From assembly GCA_036244855.1 (NCBI GenBank), contig BQKZ01002453.1:1-64000 (forward strand): a stretch of DNA of 64,000 bases, read 5' to 3'. Source of the stretch: Temnopleurus reevesii (lineage: Eukaryota; Echinodermata; Echinoidea; Temnopleuroida; Temnopleuridae). A program made the translations under genes and the position numbers. Under the pieces are notes generated by a model. The model searched no databases. It was not told where the DNA came from and saw nothing but the letters and a program-made list of their open reading frames with translations. Positions 1 to 13,100 of this stretch are shown here, one piece after another; position 1 is the stretch's first letter, and each line of letters opens with the position of its first letter.

Positions 1-110
1 GATGAAGGATGATAACTGGGTGATGATTTATAGAGGAGGTGCAAGAGGAGGAGATGGGCATGGGTAGGAGAGGGGATGAACATCATAATGGGTGCTGGGT
101 GGAGGTAGAA

Positions 111-141
111 GGTGATGGTGATGGTGATGATGATGATTATG
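111..141. repeat. GAT/GGT trinucleotide repeat
   Basis: GGTGATGGTGATGGTGATG followed by GATGATGAT. Confidence 0.8.
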
Positions 142-756
142 AGGAGGAGGGCGAGGAGCTATAATTAGGAGAATGAGGGGATGAACACACATGATGAAGA
201 TTCCTGTCATGATTACATAACAAGTTATCGCCGGAGAGTTATTATTTATAGTTATAATAACCGAAATGGTATAATCAGCGCAACTCTACTGTCATTTTTA
301 CGCTCACCTACTCCTTCCCCACCACCCTCTTTCTCTCTCGCACCCTCAATCTCTAGTCATGTACCTATTAGCACTGGATTGAATTAGTACAAGTACAAAG
401 AATCGACAGCTAAATGATTGATTTTTATATTCTAGTTTCATAACTGTGTTATGGGAAATCTGATAATTACATTGATTTTTCTCTTCCGCTAACACCACAA
501 CAAGCAAGTTCTGTGCAAGTAATGTTCTGATTCATTATACAAAATAGCTACCATAAGCTCCTTAGCAACAAGACGTACACTCTTCAAATGTTGAATAACA
601 CGCTGTCCACACAAATTGGTTGAGATATCAATTAGTTACGTAGTTTGTATTATTTTTTCAACCAGAACAAATATCAACCAAAATGAGCAAAGTATCACTA
701 TCGGTTAGAGTCTGGAAATTGTATGACTGCATGCGCTAGTACCCCAGGTCAGAGCT

Positions 757-945
757 ATGGCTAGGGGGCGCCAAAATTTGATGGCCAAACGTGCTTATAG
801 GGGGAGCGAATACGTTGAAAGGGGGCGCAAAATTGCTGATCTGGGGCGCCAAATTTTAGGCGATGACCTTTTTTTTCTTGTCAGCTCAGTAGGGAGGGGG
901 TGGCGCCAAATTTGTGCTCAGCCCCCCCCCCCCCCCCCCGGTATC
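757..945. repeat. Degenerate GGGGCGCCAAATTT repeat cluster ending in an 18-C tract
   Basis: GGGGGCGCCAAAATTTG, GGGGGCGCAAAATT, GGGGCGCCAAATTTT and GTGGCGCCAAATTTGTG occur within 150 bases, then 18 C at 922-939. A related block (GGGGCGCCAAAATT, then CTCAGCGCATGG and a G tract) is at 9105-9245. The open frames here are repeat, not genes. Confidence 0.5.
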
Positions 946-1676
946 AAAATCCTGTTGCGCGCAAGGACTGCATATTACCAAGCTTTCATCCAATACTAAT
1001 GATTGTAGCCACAATTACTTTGATTTCATTATTAGTCGGTTGCAAAGTTCATGAGAGGATAGCCCACAGAAACCGAACAGGCGTATTTCTAAAGGGATAC
1101 TTTAGCTTCGTGTCCTTTGATTCTTGATCATCTTCTTAGGAATAATGCTAATAAAAGAATTGATTTGCATGTGTGTTTTATATCTTGAATCCATAGAATG
1201 ATATTCATGAATGCATTTTATTTTCATATTTTTACTTTATCCTCATCAGCAAATGAACTTCTGAAAATACAAGGGAAATGAACGTGAAACTGTTATATTT
1301 AGTATCTGGACTATCAAGGTGATAAATGATTTTCAGGCCCCGAATTTATGAAGTGTTTCTCAGTGATTATATCAATAAAAGCCATTGAGATATCTCGATA
1401 ATGACGTTTCCGTGCCTCTCAGTCATATTATTTGAGTGATATGGAGATGAAAACTGGGAAAAGAATCTCGCTGGATTGAGTTACCGCTTCGCGTGCCCGG
1501 CTGTTTTGTAATAAACACCCGCAAAAGAATGCGCCTGAAAATGAAATTGAAATATGATTTACTGGTGTTTATAAATTTATGTTGATCATGCCCATCCTTG
1601 GTTCCCTTTTACGTTTTTATGCATCCTTGTGATAGTGATGGAGAAAGGAGATGTGAGGAGAGGAGGAGAAGGATGC

Positions 1677-1714
1677 GAAAGAGAGAGAGAGAGATGTAGA
1701 GGGAGAGAAAGAGA
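1677..1714. repeat. GA microsatellite
   Basis: Imperfect GAGA run. Confidence 0.8.
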
Positions 1715-2454
1715 GCGATAACCCCCAATACCATTATAATGGTATGCAATTGAATCAAATTAAAATCATGTTTGCAAGTTTTATTCTTAGGATCCAAATT
1801 ATCAAAAAATGTATTAAAGTTATAATGATGTAGATATACCCTTAAAGTGAATTCAGAATCAATATCAAAATCAAACAGAGTGTATAGAAACATGGATGAA
1901 TACATGGATGAATTTTTGCACACAAAACTGAAATATTCGCCCGCCTTTTCATTTCCTTCACCGGCCAAAATCTCAACAAAAAGGTCAAGGAAAATCACTG
2001 TCTGCATGTTATCTGGAAGAACAATAGGGTTAGAATCTGACTACATGGGCGCGTGCTTGACAAAAAATATCGGATAATTGCTTTCACTTTGAGCCAAAAT
2101 CACAGATTAGTTTTCTTTTAGTGGAGGAAAATCGGATGTAAGTTTTCTTTCCTTGAAAGAAAATCTCTGTTGTGCTTTGTTTTCGGTTGTTTTAGATGTG
2201 AAAAGCGATTACTAGGTAAGAATGCGGAACAGCGTGAAATGCATTCTGAAAAAGGTAAAGGGATGATCTTGGGTAAGCACTAGAACGTTCAAGATTATCA
2301 GAATTATAGATTTTAGAAGGAAAAACTAGTGTAATAGGGAGAACATAAATGATCATTGAACACGTTAAACATTTTATGACGAGGTGATTTTAAAGCGGGA
2401 CGAAACTACGAGTAGAAAATTTTGATTTCGGAATCTTTCGGTAAGCTCTCCAGA

Positions 2455-3118
2455 CATATTGACGTTCTGATGTATGTTAGCCTGAAGTGCGTCATAGAAT
2501 GGTCCGATGTAAGTCTGAACTGCGTCCTGTATAGGATTGACTACAAACGGTCTGAAATGTGTTCCATTGGGGTGGGCAATCCGAAGTATGTCCGGAAATC
2601 GCCCGTAAACTGTTTAAAGTGTGTCCTAGGGTTGTCCGATGACAGTCTGACTTGTGTCCTAGGGTTGTCCGATGACAGTCTGACTTGTGTACTAGGATTG
2701 TCCGGTGACAGTCTGAAGTGTGTTCATGGATTGTCCGGTGACAGTCTGACTTGTGTCCTAGGATTGTCCGGTGACAGTCTGACTTGTGTCCTAGGATTGT
2801 CCGGTGACAGTCTGGAGTGTGTCCTGGGATTGTCCAGTGACAGTATGAAGGGTGTTCTGGGATTGTCAGGTGACAGTCTGCCTTTAGTCCTAGGATTGTG
2901 TGCGGACGGTCTTAGTGTGTCCTGTCCGGTGACAGTCTGAACTGTGTTCTGTGATTGTCCGATGACAGTCAGGTGTGTGTCCTAGGACTGTCCGTTGATA
3001 TGAATCTAAAGTGTGTATTTGGATTTCCGATGAAATGAGTCGGAAGTGTGTCCTATAATGTCCGAGGAGGGTCTGAAGTATGTCCTTAGATTGTCCGACA
3101 TGTCCGAGGACAGTCTAA
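2455..3118 (+). repeat. 33-bp minisatellite, about 15-20 degenerate units
   Basis: The core unit is ATTGTCCGGTGACAGTCTG plus ACTTGTGTCCTAGG, 33 bases. From 2628 to 2930 about nine units are close copies; outside that they decay. Because 33 is a multiple of three, an open frame of 172 codons repeats GLSGDSLTCVL, but there is no start context, splice signal or known domain. I treat it as a repeat and not a gene. Confidence 0.8.
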
Positions 3119-3214
3119 AATCTTGTGTTCCTCTTTTCCACCCTTTCTTTGACCAACCTCGAACTGAAACCAAAATGACCAATCTAGTTCCTCAAGCCTT
3201 ATCACTCTGAATGA

Positions 3215-3720
3215 CGTCTTTTAAGAAGATAAAGGCTTACTTTTCCTTCCCATATGGCCAAGTTCTTTACTAAGAAGATTATTGCATTAGAGACTAAAGA
3301 AATCCTATGGAATGGCATGCTGGGTTAAAGACTGATATATTACCAAGATTAGTGCACGAGGTTTCTGTATGACTATGATCAGTCATTCAAATTCCTCCTA
3401 TTAGTGAACAGGTGAGGGATAGTTCTAACCAAAAATCAATATATTCTACGACTAATTAGCAGATAATCATACCATAATTCGTGAAATCACTGTAATCACT
3501 CATTCAAAACTCTGGATATCTGGAACAAGGAAGATACCCGTGGAGAGCCTTTATATTTCGTGGAGTAATGAGTTGTCAAAGAAAAATTTGACTACATGTA
3601 TCTCCTCGAGAAAAAAAAGAAATTGTTTCCGGGAGAAAAAACGAGGGGGAAGAATCGGGCGAAGACAACAAATTTTTCATATCACAGTGGGGACATAAAT
3701 CATGAAGTTATGTCAACTTT
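3215..3720. repeat. Diverged direct repeat, copy 1
   Basis: TTTTAAGAAGATAAA, CAAGTTCTTTACTAAGAAG, ATTATTGCATTAGAGAC, GTGGAG, GAGTAATGAGT and AATCATGAAGTTATG recur in the same order about 955 bases on. It is an old segmental duplication or a dispersed repeat of unknown class. Confidence 0.6.
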
Positions 3721-4170
3721 ACTAACATAGGAAGGGTTTTATGTAGATTTGAATTTTATTTCATGTTTGCATCCTGCCGTGTCTAGACGCAAAACTGTCC
3801 CCGTATACTAGTATTTTTGGCTAGTGAGAACCGTTTTACTACATAGAGGCAGAGGCAGAGCCATGCCTAACGTATTCTTTAAAATATATATCTATATTAT
3901 ATCTGAGAACCGTTTTAAACACATTGCTTTCACTTAATTGTATTAATCGATGTACTTAATATAAATGTAGCTCTGAACATGCTGAATATAGGTTAGAAGT
4001 TGTTCATATGTGCGGTTTCTTTTCCGTACTAGGGAATCCAGGGTTCAAAATAAATGAAATTAATTCATAAAATGAATCTGAATAGAGTGATTTCGAAATG
4101 ACCAATACTTGGATGTATTGACAAAAGCCTTCGCGCTCCTTTCCTCCTGTTCCTTTGCTGTACTTGACGC

Positions 4171-4670
4171 CAGGTTTTAAGAAGATAAAAACTAAAATTT
4201 CTCTCCAATACGGTCAAGTTCCTTAACAAGAAGATTATTGCATTAGAGACAAACCAAAGCTTCGGACTTGGACTCCTAAAAAGATTATAGCATATTAAAG
4301 GCAAATGGTTTCTGTCATAATCGGCCTTAACTTCACCGCTTAGTGAGCGCATCAGCCGAAAATCCATACAATCACAGCCAAAAATCCGTACAAGCAGAGA
4401 CTAATAATTAGATAATCATACCCCAAATCTCTAAAATCACTGTCTTCTTTCTTTTTCAAAACTCTGAAATCGAGAACAAGGAAGTACCCCGTGGAGATGA
4501 GTTTTCTCACTGAGTAATGAGTCGTCATATAGGAAACATTTACTATGTCCTTAAAAAATTGCTTCGAAGGAAAAGAGTATAAAATGGAATGATATTTTAA
4601 ACAAAATATGAAAAAGATCTCGAACTTGGTTTGAATAAACATGTAAATCACGAAGTTATATTTTCAGGAA
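4171..4670. repeat. Diverged direct repeat, copy 2
   Basis: Matches 3215-3720 block by block: TTTTAAGAAGATAAA, CAAGTTCCTTAACAAGAAG, ATTATTGCATTAGAGAC, GAGTAATGAGTCGTC and AATCACGAAGTTAT. Minus-strand open frames here are chance. Confidence 0.6.
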
Positions 4671-5059
4671 ACGGATGCAATTTCAAGGATTTTGTTAAAT
4701 TTAGCATTCCTCCACATTTAGATAATCCCTCACAGTGAGTTTTTCCGATTTTGGTTTACATGTAAAATGAATCTCCAATAATCTGCACTGCGATATTTTT
4801 TTTTGCAACAGACAGCATTTGATTGTAGTAGTATTGATTGAAGTAGTATGGTAACAATACTGGTTTATAGCAGACACGATAGAAACCATCCACAGTTTCA
4901 AGAAATATGCGGTTAGTTAAAAAAATTAAATTTTTAATGTTGTATTTACTCTTGTGCCATAAACGGAAAATGAGTAGTGTTTGATTTAGCAATAGAGATC
5001 AGTTATAAATGACTGCAAAACGGAGATATTTCGGTTGATGTATCTTACACTTTCAACCT

Positions 5060-5255
5060 TATATATTTGCTTCCGTATTTAGACGAGAAATCAATATTAT
5101 GAGGTTAAGCAACACAGATTATAGATAACTCACTTTAACGTAAAGAATGCAGGGTTTCAAGTTCCTCATTGATAATTCTATTTGCTTCCGTATACCAGAA
5201 CAAAGCATGAATAATCAATATTTTCAGATTGAACAACATAGATTATAGATTAACA
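5060..5255. repeat. Two-unit direct repeat (about 118-base spacing)
   Basis: TATTTGCTTCCGTAT, AATCAATATT, GAGGTTAAGCAACACAGATT and ATAGAT recur as TATTTGCTTCCGTAT, AATCAATATTTTCAG, GATTGAACAACATAGATT and ATAGAT. Confidence 0.55.
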
Positions 5256-6836
5256 CCACTTTTAAATCTTCTCGCATGCCGCCATGCGAGGGGATTTTAC
5301 AGATCATGATCTTTATGATTCTTAGCTTTAAAAGAAGAGATTGAGCGAGGCGGAAAATGAAGTTACCATTTAAAACAAATCCCTCAAACAGAAAGTTTTT
5401 TCAGGAATATTTTTTGAAAGGGAGGAGGAAGAGGAAAAGATTTAGCTATTTCTAAATGGTTGAACAAAATGAAATATTATTGATAATTTCTGTGCATCAC
5501 GGAAACATTGAAAACAATTCCTTCAAAATCAACTACGAAACCCTATTACCGTCCCACTGAAAGAGGAATATGAGCCAAAAATAAATTAGTTTCACTGTTT
5601 GATAGTGATGCTCATCAACTAGTTTGGACAATATAATTTTTTTTAAAAGTTACCACTTGTATCAAACAATTATTTATTCCTTTAGGGGCCTACATGCCTA
5701 CTTTGACGTCGTGCATTCGCCAACATTATCCTTGCTTGTACAAGTCTGCTAGTAAATTATTACATCAAGTTCATGATCATGATGATAATTTCCAGCTCAA
5801 AATTGTTAATAACTTGGTCCAAATCATTTGAAGTTCTCTAAATCATTGTTATTAATGTATCAATAACGTAGTTATGCAGTTATTCTTATTATTTCTACAT
5901 GCTGAGCGCAGTTGAAACATATGACCCTTTTTTTAATAATCTATAATAAATAACCCTAAAGAGTTGGAAGGTAAATGTACTGTAATCTTATGTATATTAG
6001 CTGAAGTTACCTGCTATATATACATGTATATGATAATATCGTAATGAATAAAAGTGCTTTTAAACCGTGAGCCACAATGGATTGTCAACAAAATATAGTG
6101 TCCATGAAAAACATGGAAAACACATTAACAACAAAGATTCGTATTCTCGATAAAGGGGTTCTTCCTGGCGCATTTTTTTCCTGCGACCATTCATTCATTT
6201 CATTTTTAATGACAGCAAATAACTTCCCATTTGGGGGTAATGGGAAACTACATTAATATTGAATGATAACCTTATTATATCATTCATCAGTTCGCCGACT
6301 GTATGAAACCATCTTTCCGCACCCGAGAAAATTTACGATTTGGAAACATTCAAGCAGTTTCGGAGGGGAACAATCCATATTTGGTCAAAATGTCCGAAGT
6401 GAGTAGAAAGTTCGTGAACCACTCGTTAAATCACGATTTGTGTGAGAGTGAAGTATGAGAAAGGAGAACTCTCGAGTCGCTTGTGTCAGAGTCATTAAGT
6501 ATTTATCAGGGGGGAAAAATGAAAATATGAGAAGTGGAACGGAGGGAGTAATACCAGGGAGTTCTACTGTGACAACTCCCTGGTAATACCAAAACTATTA
6601 AATGCATATGAAATATGAAAGATTATTTCTTTGTCGTTATGGTGAATTTAATATTCATATGCTAGTGTTTAAATATGTACCTGTAACGATGGGATGGTTA
6701 TAATATTTCAGGTACCATAAATGTGCGTCATGGAGCTAAAGAATGTTCCTGCGACAGCTGCTCTGGTGTTGATTTCTAAATTTCGAGATTTTGATCATGT
6801 GTTGTATTTTAGAGGAATTTTTCATTATGATTTGTA

Positions 6837-6880
6837 GTTTGTTTGTTTGTTTGTTTGTTTGTTTGTTTGTTTGTTTGTTT
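6837..6880. repeat. GTTT tetranucleotide microsatellite, about 10-11 units
   Basis: Perfect GTTT run. Confidence 0.9.
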
Positions 6881-7378
6881 TAAACGTAATTAGGGGAGAA
6901 TTGTTACTTCAGTAAATGTCATGTATCGAAATGAAAGATATGCATTATGTCTGCCGGTAGTCACTTAGTTAATTAGTCCACCAATTTGTTGATACATCGG
7001 GGTTTTTTTTTAAACAGATAAGAAGAAATGGCATTTCTGGAATATACTTCACTTGACCACAACCGAAATTGGCTAATTAGTAATAAGGGTGAGAGGATAC
7101 CTAATAGTTTGCACAAAAGTGCACTAAACCTGCAATTAGGGGAGCACAATTTGAGGTGATGGCCTTTTTTTCCTCTCTTTTCATCTCGAATGTTGTGTTC
7201 ATTTTTAATGCTCTTGTCGACTTGTTGGTGGGGGGGGGGGGCAAATGTGATTTTAGTTGAGCCACCCCTCCGGTCTTCATAATTCACATACTGATTTAGC
7301 ACTTTTTCATCAGACAAGCTTGCACAAAGTGCTTGGATTATTAATAGATGGTGAAATAGAACATGTAGTGTTTTTTCT

Positions 7379-7600
7379 TTGATTCCTTCTCTACCTCCCC
7401 CTCTCTTGATGTCCCCTCCCCCTCTCTCTCTCTCTCTCTCTCTGTCCATAACTCAATCTTTTCTACTTTCTTTCTGTTCCTCTCCTCCCCTCCCCTATCC
7501 TTCCCCTCTGCCCCTTCTCTTCCTCTTACAATGTCTTACCCATGCACTCACCCCCTTTCCTTTCCCTTCTCTCTCTCTTTCTCTGACATGCTGTCACGTC
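7379..7600. repeat. Pyrimidine-rich stretch with CT microsatellite
   Basis: Long CT/CCCT-rich tract with a pure CT core near 7421-7443. A 12-G tract lies at 7230-7241 nearby. Confidence 0.8.
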
Positions 7601-8779
7601 TCAAACGATGTATGATGCATATACAAGTGCCCCTGAACCCCAGCATTAAGACCTAATTCTGACACCCCCTCCCCTCCCCAAATATTCATCTTTGCATGCT
7701 ATCACGTCTTCGGTAGATATTCCTTCATGTTTCTTGCACATTGTTCTACCCGGCTCCAGATTAGAGCTAATTTGTTGGTGCGGTGTGCCACTGATAAAAC
7801 ACGCCACATCACTCTGGACGAAAATAGGCGTCTGGCCAACAAAAACTTCCTCTCTGAACTCAGTGACGTTGTTTCATGTCAGCGAGAGGAAAGATAGATA
7901 GACGAGAGGAAAGAAAAGTGGAACCGTTAGTTTGTACTTTCTTCCGTCAATCAGACATCATCATTTCGTCATCTTCTATATTTATTTGGAAACATGCATA
8001 TCAAGCATCACCTGCGATACCATTTCCATGATTTGTAAAAAAGATATCCCAACTTGAACTTTTTAGGGTTCGAAAGAATTGGAACCAAAAACCGGTTGAC
8101 GTATTTAGGTTTCGTGCTTATTTATTTCACCGCCGCCAGTTTAATAACTCGATGTTAATGATTAGGGGGCTGTTGGGTGTATATTCAGGTTTAGTGATTG
8201 ACTTTTTCCTGTTTGTACACAAATTAAAAACACAAGTACATATACTATATAAATATTAATAACGTATTATTGTCTAATGCTCAAACCACTCTGATGGAAT
8301 CACAATAAGATGATTTTATAATTCAAAATTGATTGCAAATCAGTAGACCATTGAGAATGTGGAGTTTTATTTGGATTTGTTTGCACATTTCGAGATAATC
8401 AGCTATGACTGTATGAATGAATGAATTTATTCAAACCAGTCAGAACAGGAATGCACAGTACAAATATTCAAACAGGTCACATAATAAATACCTGAGAATG
8501 ACAGGCTTGGGACCCCAAAGAAGCAGAGCTGGTAATCAAGGGCCCCTGCTATATCTAATATTGTTACAATCAAATATAGAACAATTATGGATTGATGAAC
8601 TATATTTACAAGGTATACGTCTTCATCCCATCAAACTCGAACCGCATATTGATTACAACTCCCACACAGCGTTTTGGAACACCCACAACCATGACAACAC
8701 CCAGTTGAAGGGGTGGGGTGGTTAAATTTAAGAAGCGGTCCATCTTGTTGTGATCTAGATTTCAATTCGATACTCACAG

Positions 8780-8832
8780 TGACGTCACGACACACGTGAT
8801 GCTCACGTAACTTACAAAATCATCGACGTCAC
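8780..8832. promoter_or_regulatory. bZIP/E-box motif cluster
   Basis: TGACGTCA at 8780-8787, CACGTG at 8793-8798, TCACGTAA at 8803-8810 and GACGTCAC at 8825-8832 lie within 53 bases. It looks like a CREB/ATF or USF-type site cluster with no gene beside it. Confidence 0.3.
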
Positions 8833-9059
8833 AGATTTGAGATTGGTTAATCGATAGATCTAATCTGTATGATTTGTGTTCCCTTTCTACAAATTCGCCT
8901 ACGTGTTACTGTGAAACTTCCAGTTCATTGCATTTTAAAACTTAGTCACCTATTAGAATTAGAACACTTTGTGATACTCTCTTGAATAAACACCATACCT
9001 TTGTATTCACGGAGATCTTCTGAATCATGTGTTAGTTTGAAACACAGAAATTGTGAGAA

Positions 9060-9256
9060 ATTTCTCCAATGGGAGGGGACTTGGGGGGCCCGATACCCTG
9101 GGCAGAACTTGGGGCGCCAAAATTATGTTTAAGAAATTGAGCCGTTAATCATTTTTATTTTGTTTGTTTTGTTTTAATTTTTTCTCAGCGCATGGGGGGG
9201 GGGGGGCTCTTAATGTTTTTTTTTTTTTTGGGGGGGGGGGGGGGCTCTTAATGTCC
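9060..9256. repeat. GGGGCGCCAAAATT copy with duplicated G-tract unit
   Basis: TTGGGGCGCCAAAATTATG is followed by G13 (9194-9206), CTCTTAATG, a T run, G15 (9230-9244) and CTCTTAATG again. The G-tract plus CTCTTAATG unit is duplicated. Related to 757-945. Confidence 0.5.
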
Positions 9257-9659
9257 TAGGTGCGCGTATATAGGCCATACAAAAGCTCCTCTCGCTCTTC
9301 TCTTCATCTATCTGCTGCCCCCGTCCTCCTTCTTCAGCCCGATTAGCTACATTTTAACCCATCATTGCCCGCAATTGGCCATCGCCGTGCTAGATCCCTA
9401 GCAGCTCCTGACGTGGATAGCCCTAACAAGATGACATGTCCAATGTCCCATGAAACATCCAGGTACCTATTATCCCATCAGGCAAATCTGAATCATCTTA
9501 AGAAAACAAAATGTTATTTTACGTCGAGAAATGCTTCCTTTATGCGTATCCAAATTCCAATCTGCATACAGTTAAAAGAAAGGTGAAATTTTCTACCTCG
9601 CAACACTTCGAGCATAATTTTTGTTACAATATTTTACTATAAGTATGCTGAAAGTATAT

Positions 9660-9775
9660 TAAAATTGTGGCAGCTGTGGGATCAGAAGCCAGGCCATGAT
9701 GGATCACTTCATTCCAAGCCAAACGCTCTACCGACAGAGCTAGTCGTTGTTTCCGACCGATGGATGGATTCACTA
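9660..9775 (-). repeat. tRNA-derived SINE-like fragment, reverse orientation
   Basis: Read on the minus strand: CTAGCTCTGTCGGTAGAGCG (box A), TTTGGCTTGGAATGAAGTGA, then GGCTTCTGATCCCACAGCTG (degenerate box B). TGGCTTGGAATGA is shared with the plus-strand copy that starts 130 bases on, so two copies of one family face each other. Confidence 0.5.
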
Positions 9776-9904
9776 TGACATCAAACATAAACTCTTTATC
9801 CGTGAATGATGGAAAGACATTTCCCTTCTACCCCTAAAGAGGCACGCAAAGTATACACTTGAGAATAACGAAAAACATGACATCATATTGTCTCTCAGTC
9901 AATA

Positions 9905-10110
9905 AGGGCGGCTAAATAGCTAAGTCGGTAGAACATCTGGCTTGGAATGATGCCGGGGATCATTTTATGGCACTGGTTCAAATCCCACATTTTTATAGAA
10001 AGATAGTCATATAGTGTAAAATATTTCACCTCATGTAAAGTTGCGATATCGTACCTTTATGAAAAAGGTGCAATATTGCACCCTTTGCTAAAAGGTGCTA
10101 TCAGTCTTGT
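9905..10110 (+). repeat. tRNA-derived SINE-like sequence
   Basis: The sequence has a box-A-like AATAGCTAAGTCGGTAGAAC and, about 50 bases on, a box-B-like GGTTCAAATCCCAC, the layout of an internal RNA polymerase III promoter. Downstream comes AAATATTTCACC and the 16-bp palindrome GGTGCAATATTGCACC at 10067-10082. A similar head and tail occur at 30740-30935. It is not an intact tRNA gene. Confidence 0.55.
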
Positions 10111-13100
10111 ATTTTTTTCTTCAGTTTAATCTTTTTCTCAGTAGAAGACGCAGACAATTTTGCCACAAGCATGTCTTCAAAGCAGACACCTAAAGTTAAT
10201 CCACCCTCACCTGGATCGAGTGAGCCAAAATCCCGTTTCTTCTTATTGATATAGGTTTGGTCTTCTTAATATTTTTCAGAATCTTATAACTTCCAAATTC
10301 GCTACTAATTTTCATCTTAGATCCTCTCTCATATTCCTCTTGCAACTGATGTCATCGAAACTGATATTGTTGCTCTTCCATTGCCATGATTGCATACCTA
10401 AATAAACCCTGTCGAAGAGTTTCATTCAATTAACATTTTTGGTACTTAATGCAATAGGTATCCTGCAGGTCAGCGTCGTTTCGGTTCCATTACAAAAAAA
10501 AAATGCGTAAAAATTGAGGCAAGGTCAATAGCCTCATAATAATTTGAAAAGCCCGTCACATTTGGCTCGAAAATCGCCATGTTTGTGAGTAAAATAGCCA
10601 CTAAATATTGACCATGTGTCTCTCCCTGGTGTGACTCGGTGTGACCATACAGTGTAACGGTATGGGACTCGACATTCCAAAAGAAGCCATGGATAGGTGA
10701 TGTTCGATGTGCACATAACACTTTTTTCAACTTCTATTTTCCTTGACGGAAATATAAATGATTTAAAGCAAGCACTTGGAATATGTTGTGAACTACAGGT
10801 ACTTCATTGTGAAATTCTAGTTTTAATAATCTAAAGTATGATTTTGGCATGAATTTTAAAAGCAATGGTCATTTTGTGGTCAGAACACGCGTGCGGTATC
10901 GAAAGTTTCGATCGTGTTCTCATTGATGATAACGGAATATTTTCCTCTGCATCTTTGCTTGCATGTTACCAAGCTATGGCTTCTTTCGGATGATAGGTCA
11001 CACATCTTCGCCGTGTCCCAAAATCATCGGAATGTTTCTTATAGAGTTCCATCAGATTGCTTCATTAAACCTTTATCTCCGGTCGTTAATGCATAAGTGA
11101 TGGGCACGATGGATGTAAAATACGACTTTAATTGATATTTGAATCGCTTCTTGGCTGTCGTTAAATTGGTTTGAGACCTCAGAGAGACCGTTGATCATCG
11201 GTAGCAAGTCCAGCGAGAGTGATGCTGGACTATCATGACTATGGGGATCAATATCTGGCTTTGGGAGGAGGGGGAAGGATGAGAGCCCGGCTCAAACAAG
11301 GCGCTATTCAGGAGTCAATTTTACTCTTGCGTCGCAAGATAAAATTTGTTTGATGTGGAGATTTACGACGTTATGTAAGATACGAAAAAATATTTCTGAT
11401 CTAAGACGAATGATGAATCATCAGGAGCAAAATGTAAGATCACAACGAAATTTTCTATACCTGGCCTGGGTTGTGTTTTATAAAGATGTGCATAGATCCA
11501 TGGACCTAGGTCCAAGATAGATTCATGCACGGCTCTCGACTGGTGACCCTTTATAGGTGCAATTCTGCGATGGAAGCTGTAAGTTAGTGAAAGAAATGGT
11601 AACCAATCGTTAGACGAACAGCTTTGATAATGAAACACACTTCTGGGAAACATTCCAGCAATACATAGGCTCGCAGTGTCGATTTGATCAAAACTTTGAA
11701 CAAAATCATACGACCCTTTGGTTAAAAGGCGAGAATCAGAACCACTTCATCACGATGCTTCCAGATAATGAGAAGACAAAATAACGGTTCGGTTGCTCCG
11801 TGCTTCTAACACTGGATGTTGACCCTTACACATTCTGGTCAAGATAAAAAGCTCACCGCTCTAATATATATAATAGGTCATATATTAGAGATTTGTGCTT
11901 ATTAGTGTCATTCATATCTGAAACCGAAAGGAAACAGAGTACGAGAAAGAAGCTTATCACTCTAATTAGAAATTCTTTGATATTGACCGCACATTGGATA
12001 GTTTTAATTGGACAGTTTTTGCCATTCTTGTGGGTCATTACATAATACTAATCACCTGTGGCCCCATATGATGAAAATGATGATGCTAATTCTCATTTAG
12101 CTTCGTTTATTTGATCTTTTATTCATCGATTGATCTTTCCTTCTTTTTATCATAAATGAAAAGCATTCTAGGGTTTTTCATGATAAGTCTAAATCCGATT
12201 AATATTTTGCAATAGTGGTCGAACAAATTTCATTCATCTGGGTAACTTTTTGAGAGGTAATACTGTTTAAATCAGAGTCATCATGTTTGCGAAAGATATC
12301 CCCTTTTTCTAATGAATATTACACTTTATATTCATCATAGCTTATTGTTTTCCCTTCATAGACGCTTTTAGGTATGTGCTTGAGTTGCTTCCGAATAATA
12401 TAAAGATCTTTCAATTAAAAAGAATATATGATTCCGGCAAGTTTTTAATTCGTTTTGCCTCAATACCCCGATTCGTGCAAATTTTGAAGTTATTAGTTGT
12501 TAGCTCCTCATTATCTGAATTTGTGTGGCAACCCCTGTATGCCTCTATTTTCCGATTCCCCTAATTGAAATGAATCTCCCATCCCATTTCACCCCGAGGA
12601 TGAAATTGATAAAATGGTAATATCCCAAACGTGCAGATATATGAGGGCTTATAATAGTAATTGTTATTTTTATGAAGGTTAATTAACTTTGTTCATTTTC
12701 AGAATGGATCACTGTTGAAACGGGCTGATGAAATGCTTAAATAACAATTATTCAAATCATTTTTGTTCTGAATCAAGTCGATATTTATTGCGTTGAACAT
12801 ATCTGTATTACGCTAGAAACAAGAGAGTAGCAATTAGAACGAATGACTTCCATATAGATTAGTGATGCCATCTTTCGGAATTAATTTGTCAATCCATCGC
12901 AATATAATCCCATGCAATTAACTTTGTTTTACACATTATTCTAGATATTTATCTTATCAATTTAGTCAACCACGCCATGAATCATTATTTTTCTTTAATA
13001 TGTAATAAGTTGCTTGTAGGAATTGATATTGCTATATTGCTATAATAAATATTGAACGGCCATATTCAGAATGTGCGCATGCGCATGTACTCGCCACGAT

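Noticed and set aside
2455..3118. CRISPR-like array
   Set aside because: Units are head to tail without unique spacers and the DNA is animal; it is a minisatellite.
9905..9995. Functional tRNA gene
   Set aside because: Box A and box B words are present but the spacing and stems do not form a complete tRNA; SINE-like.
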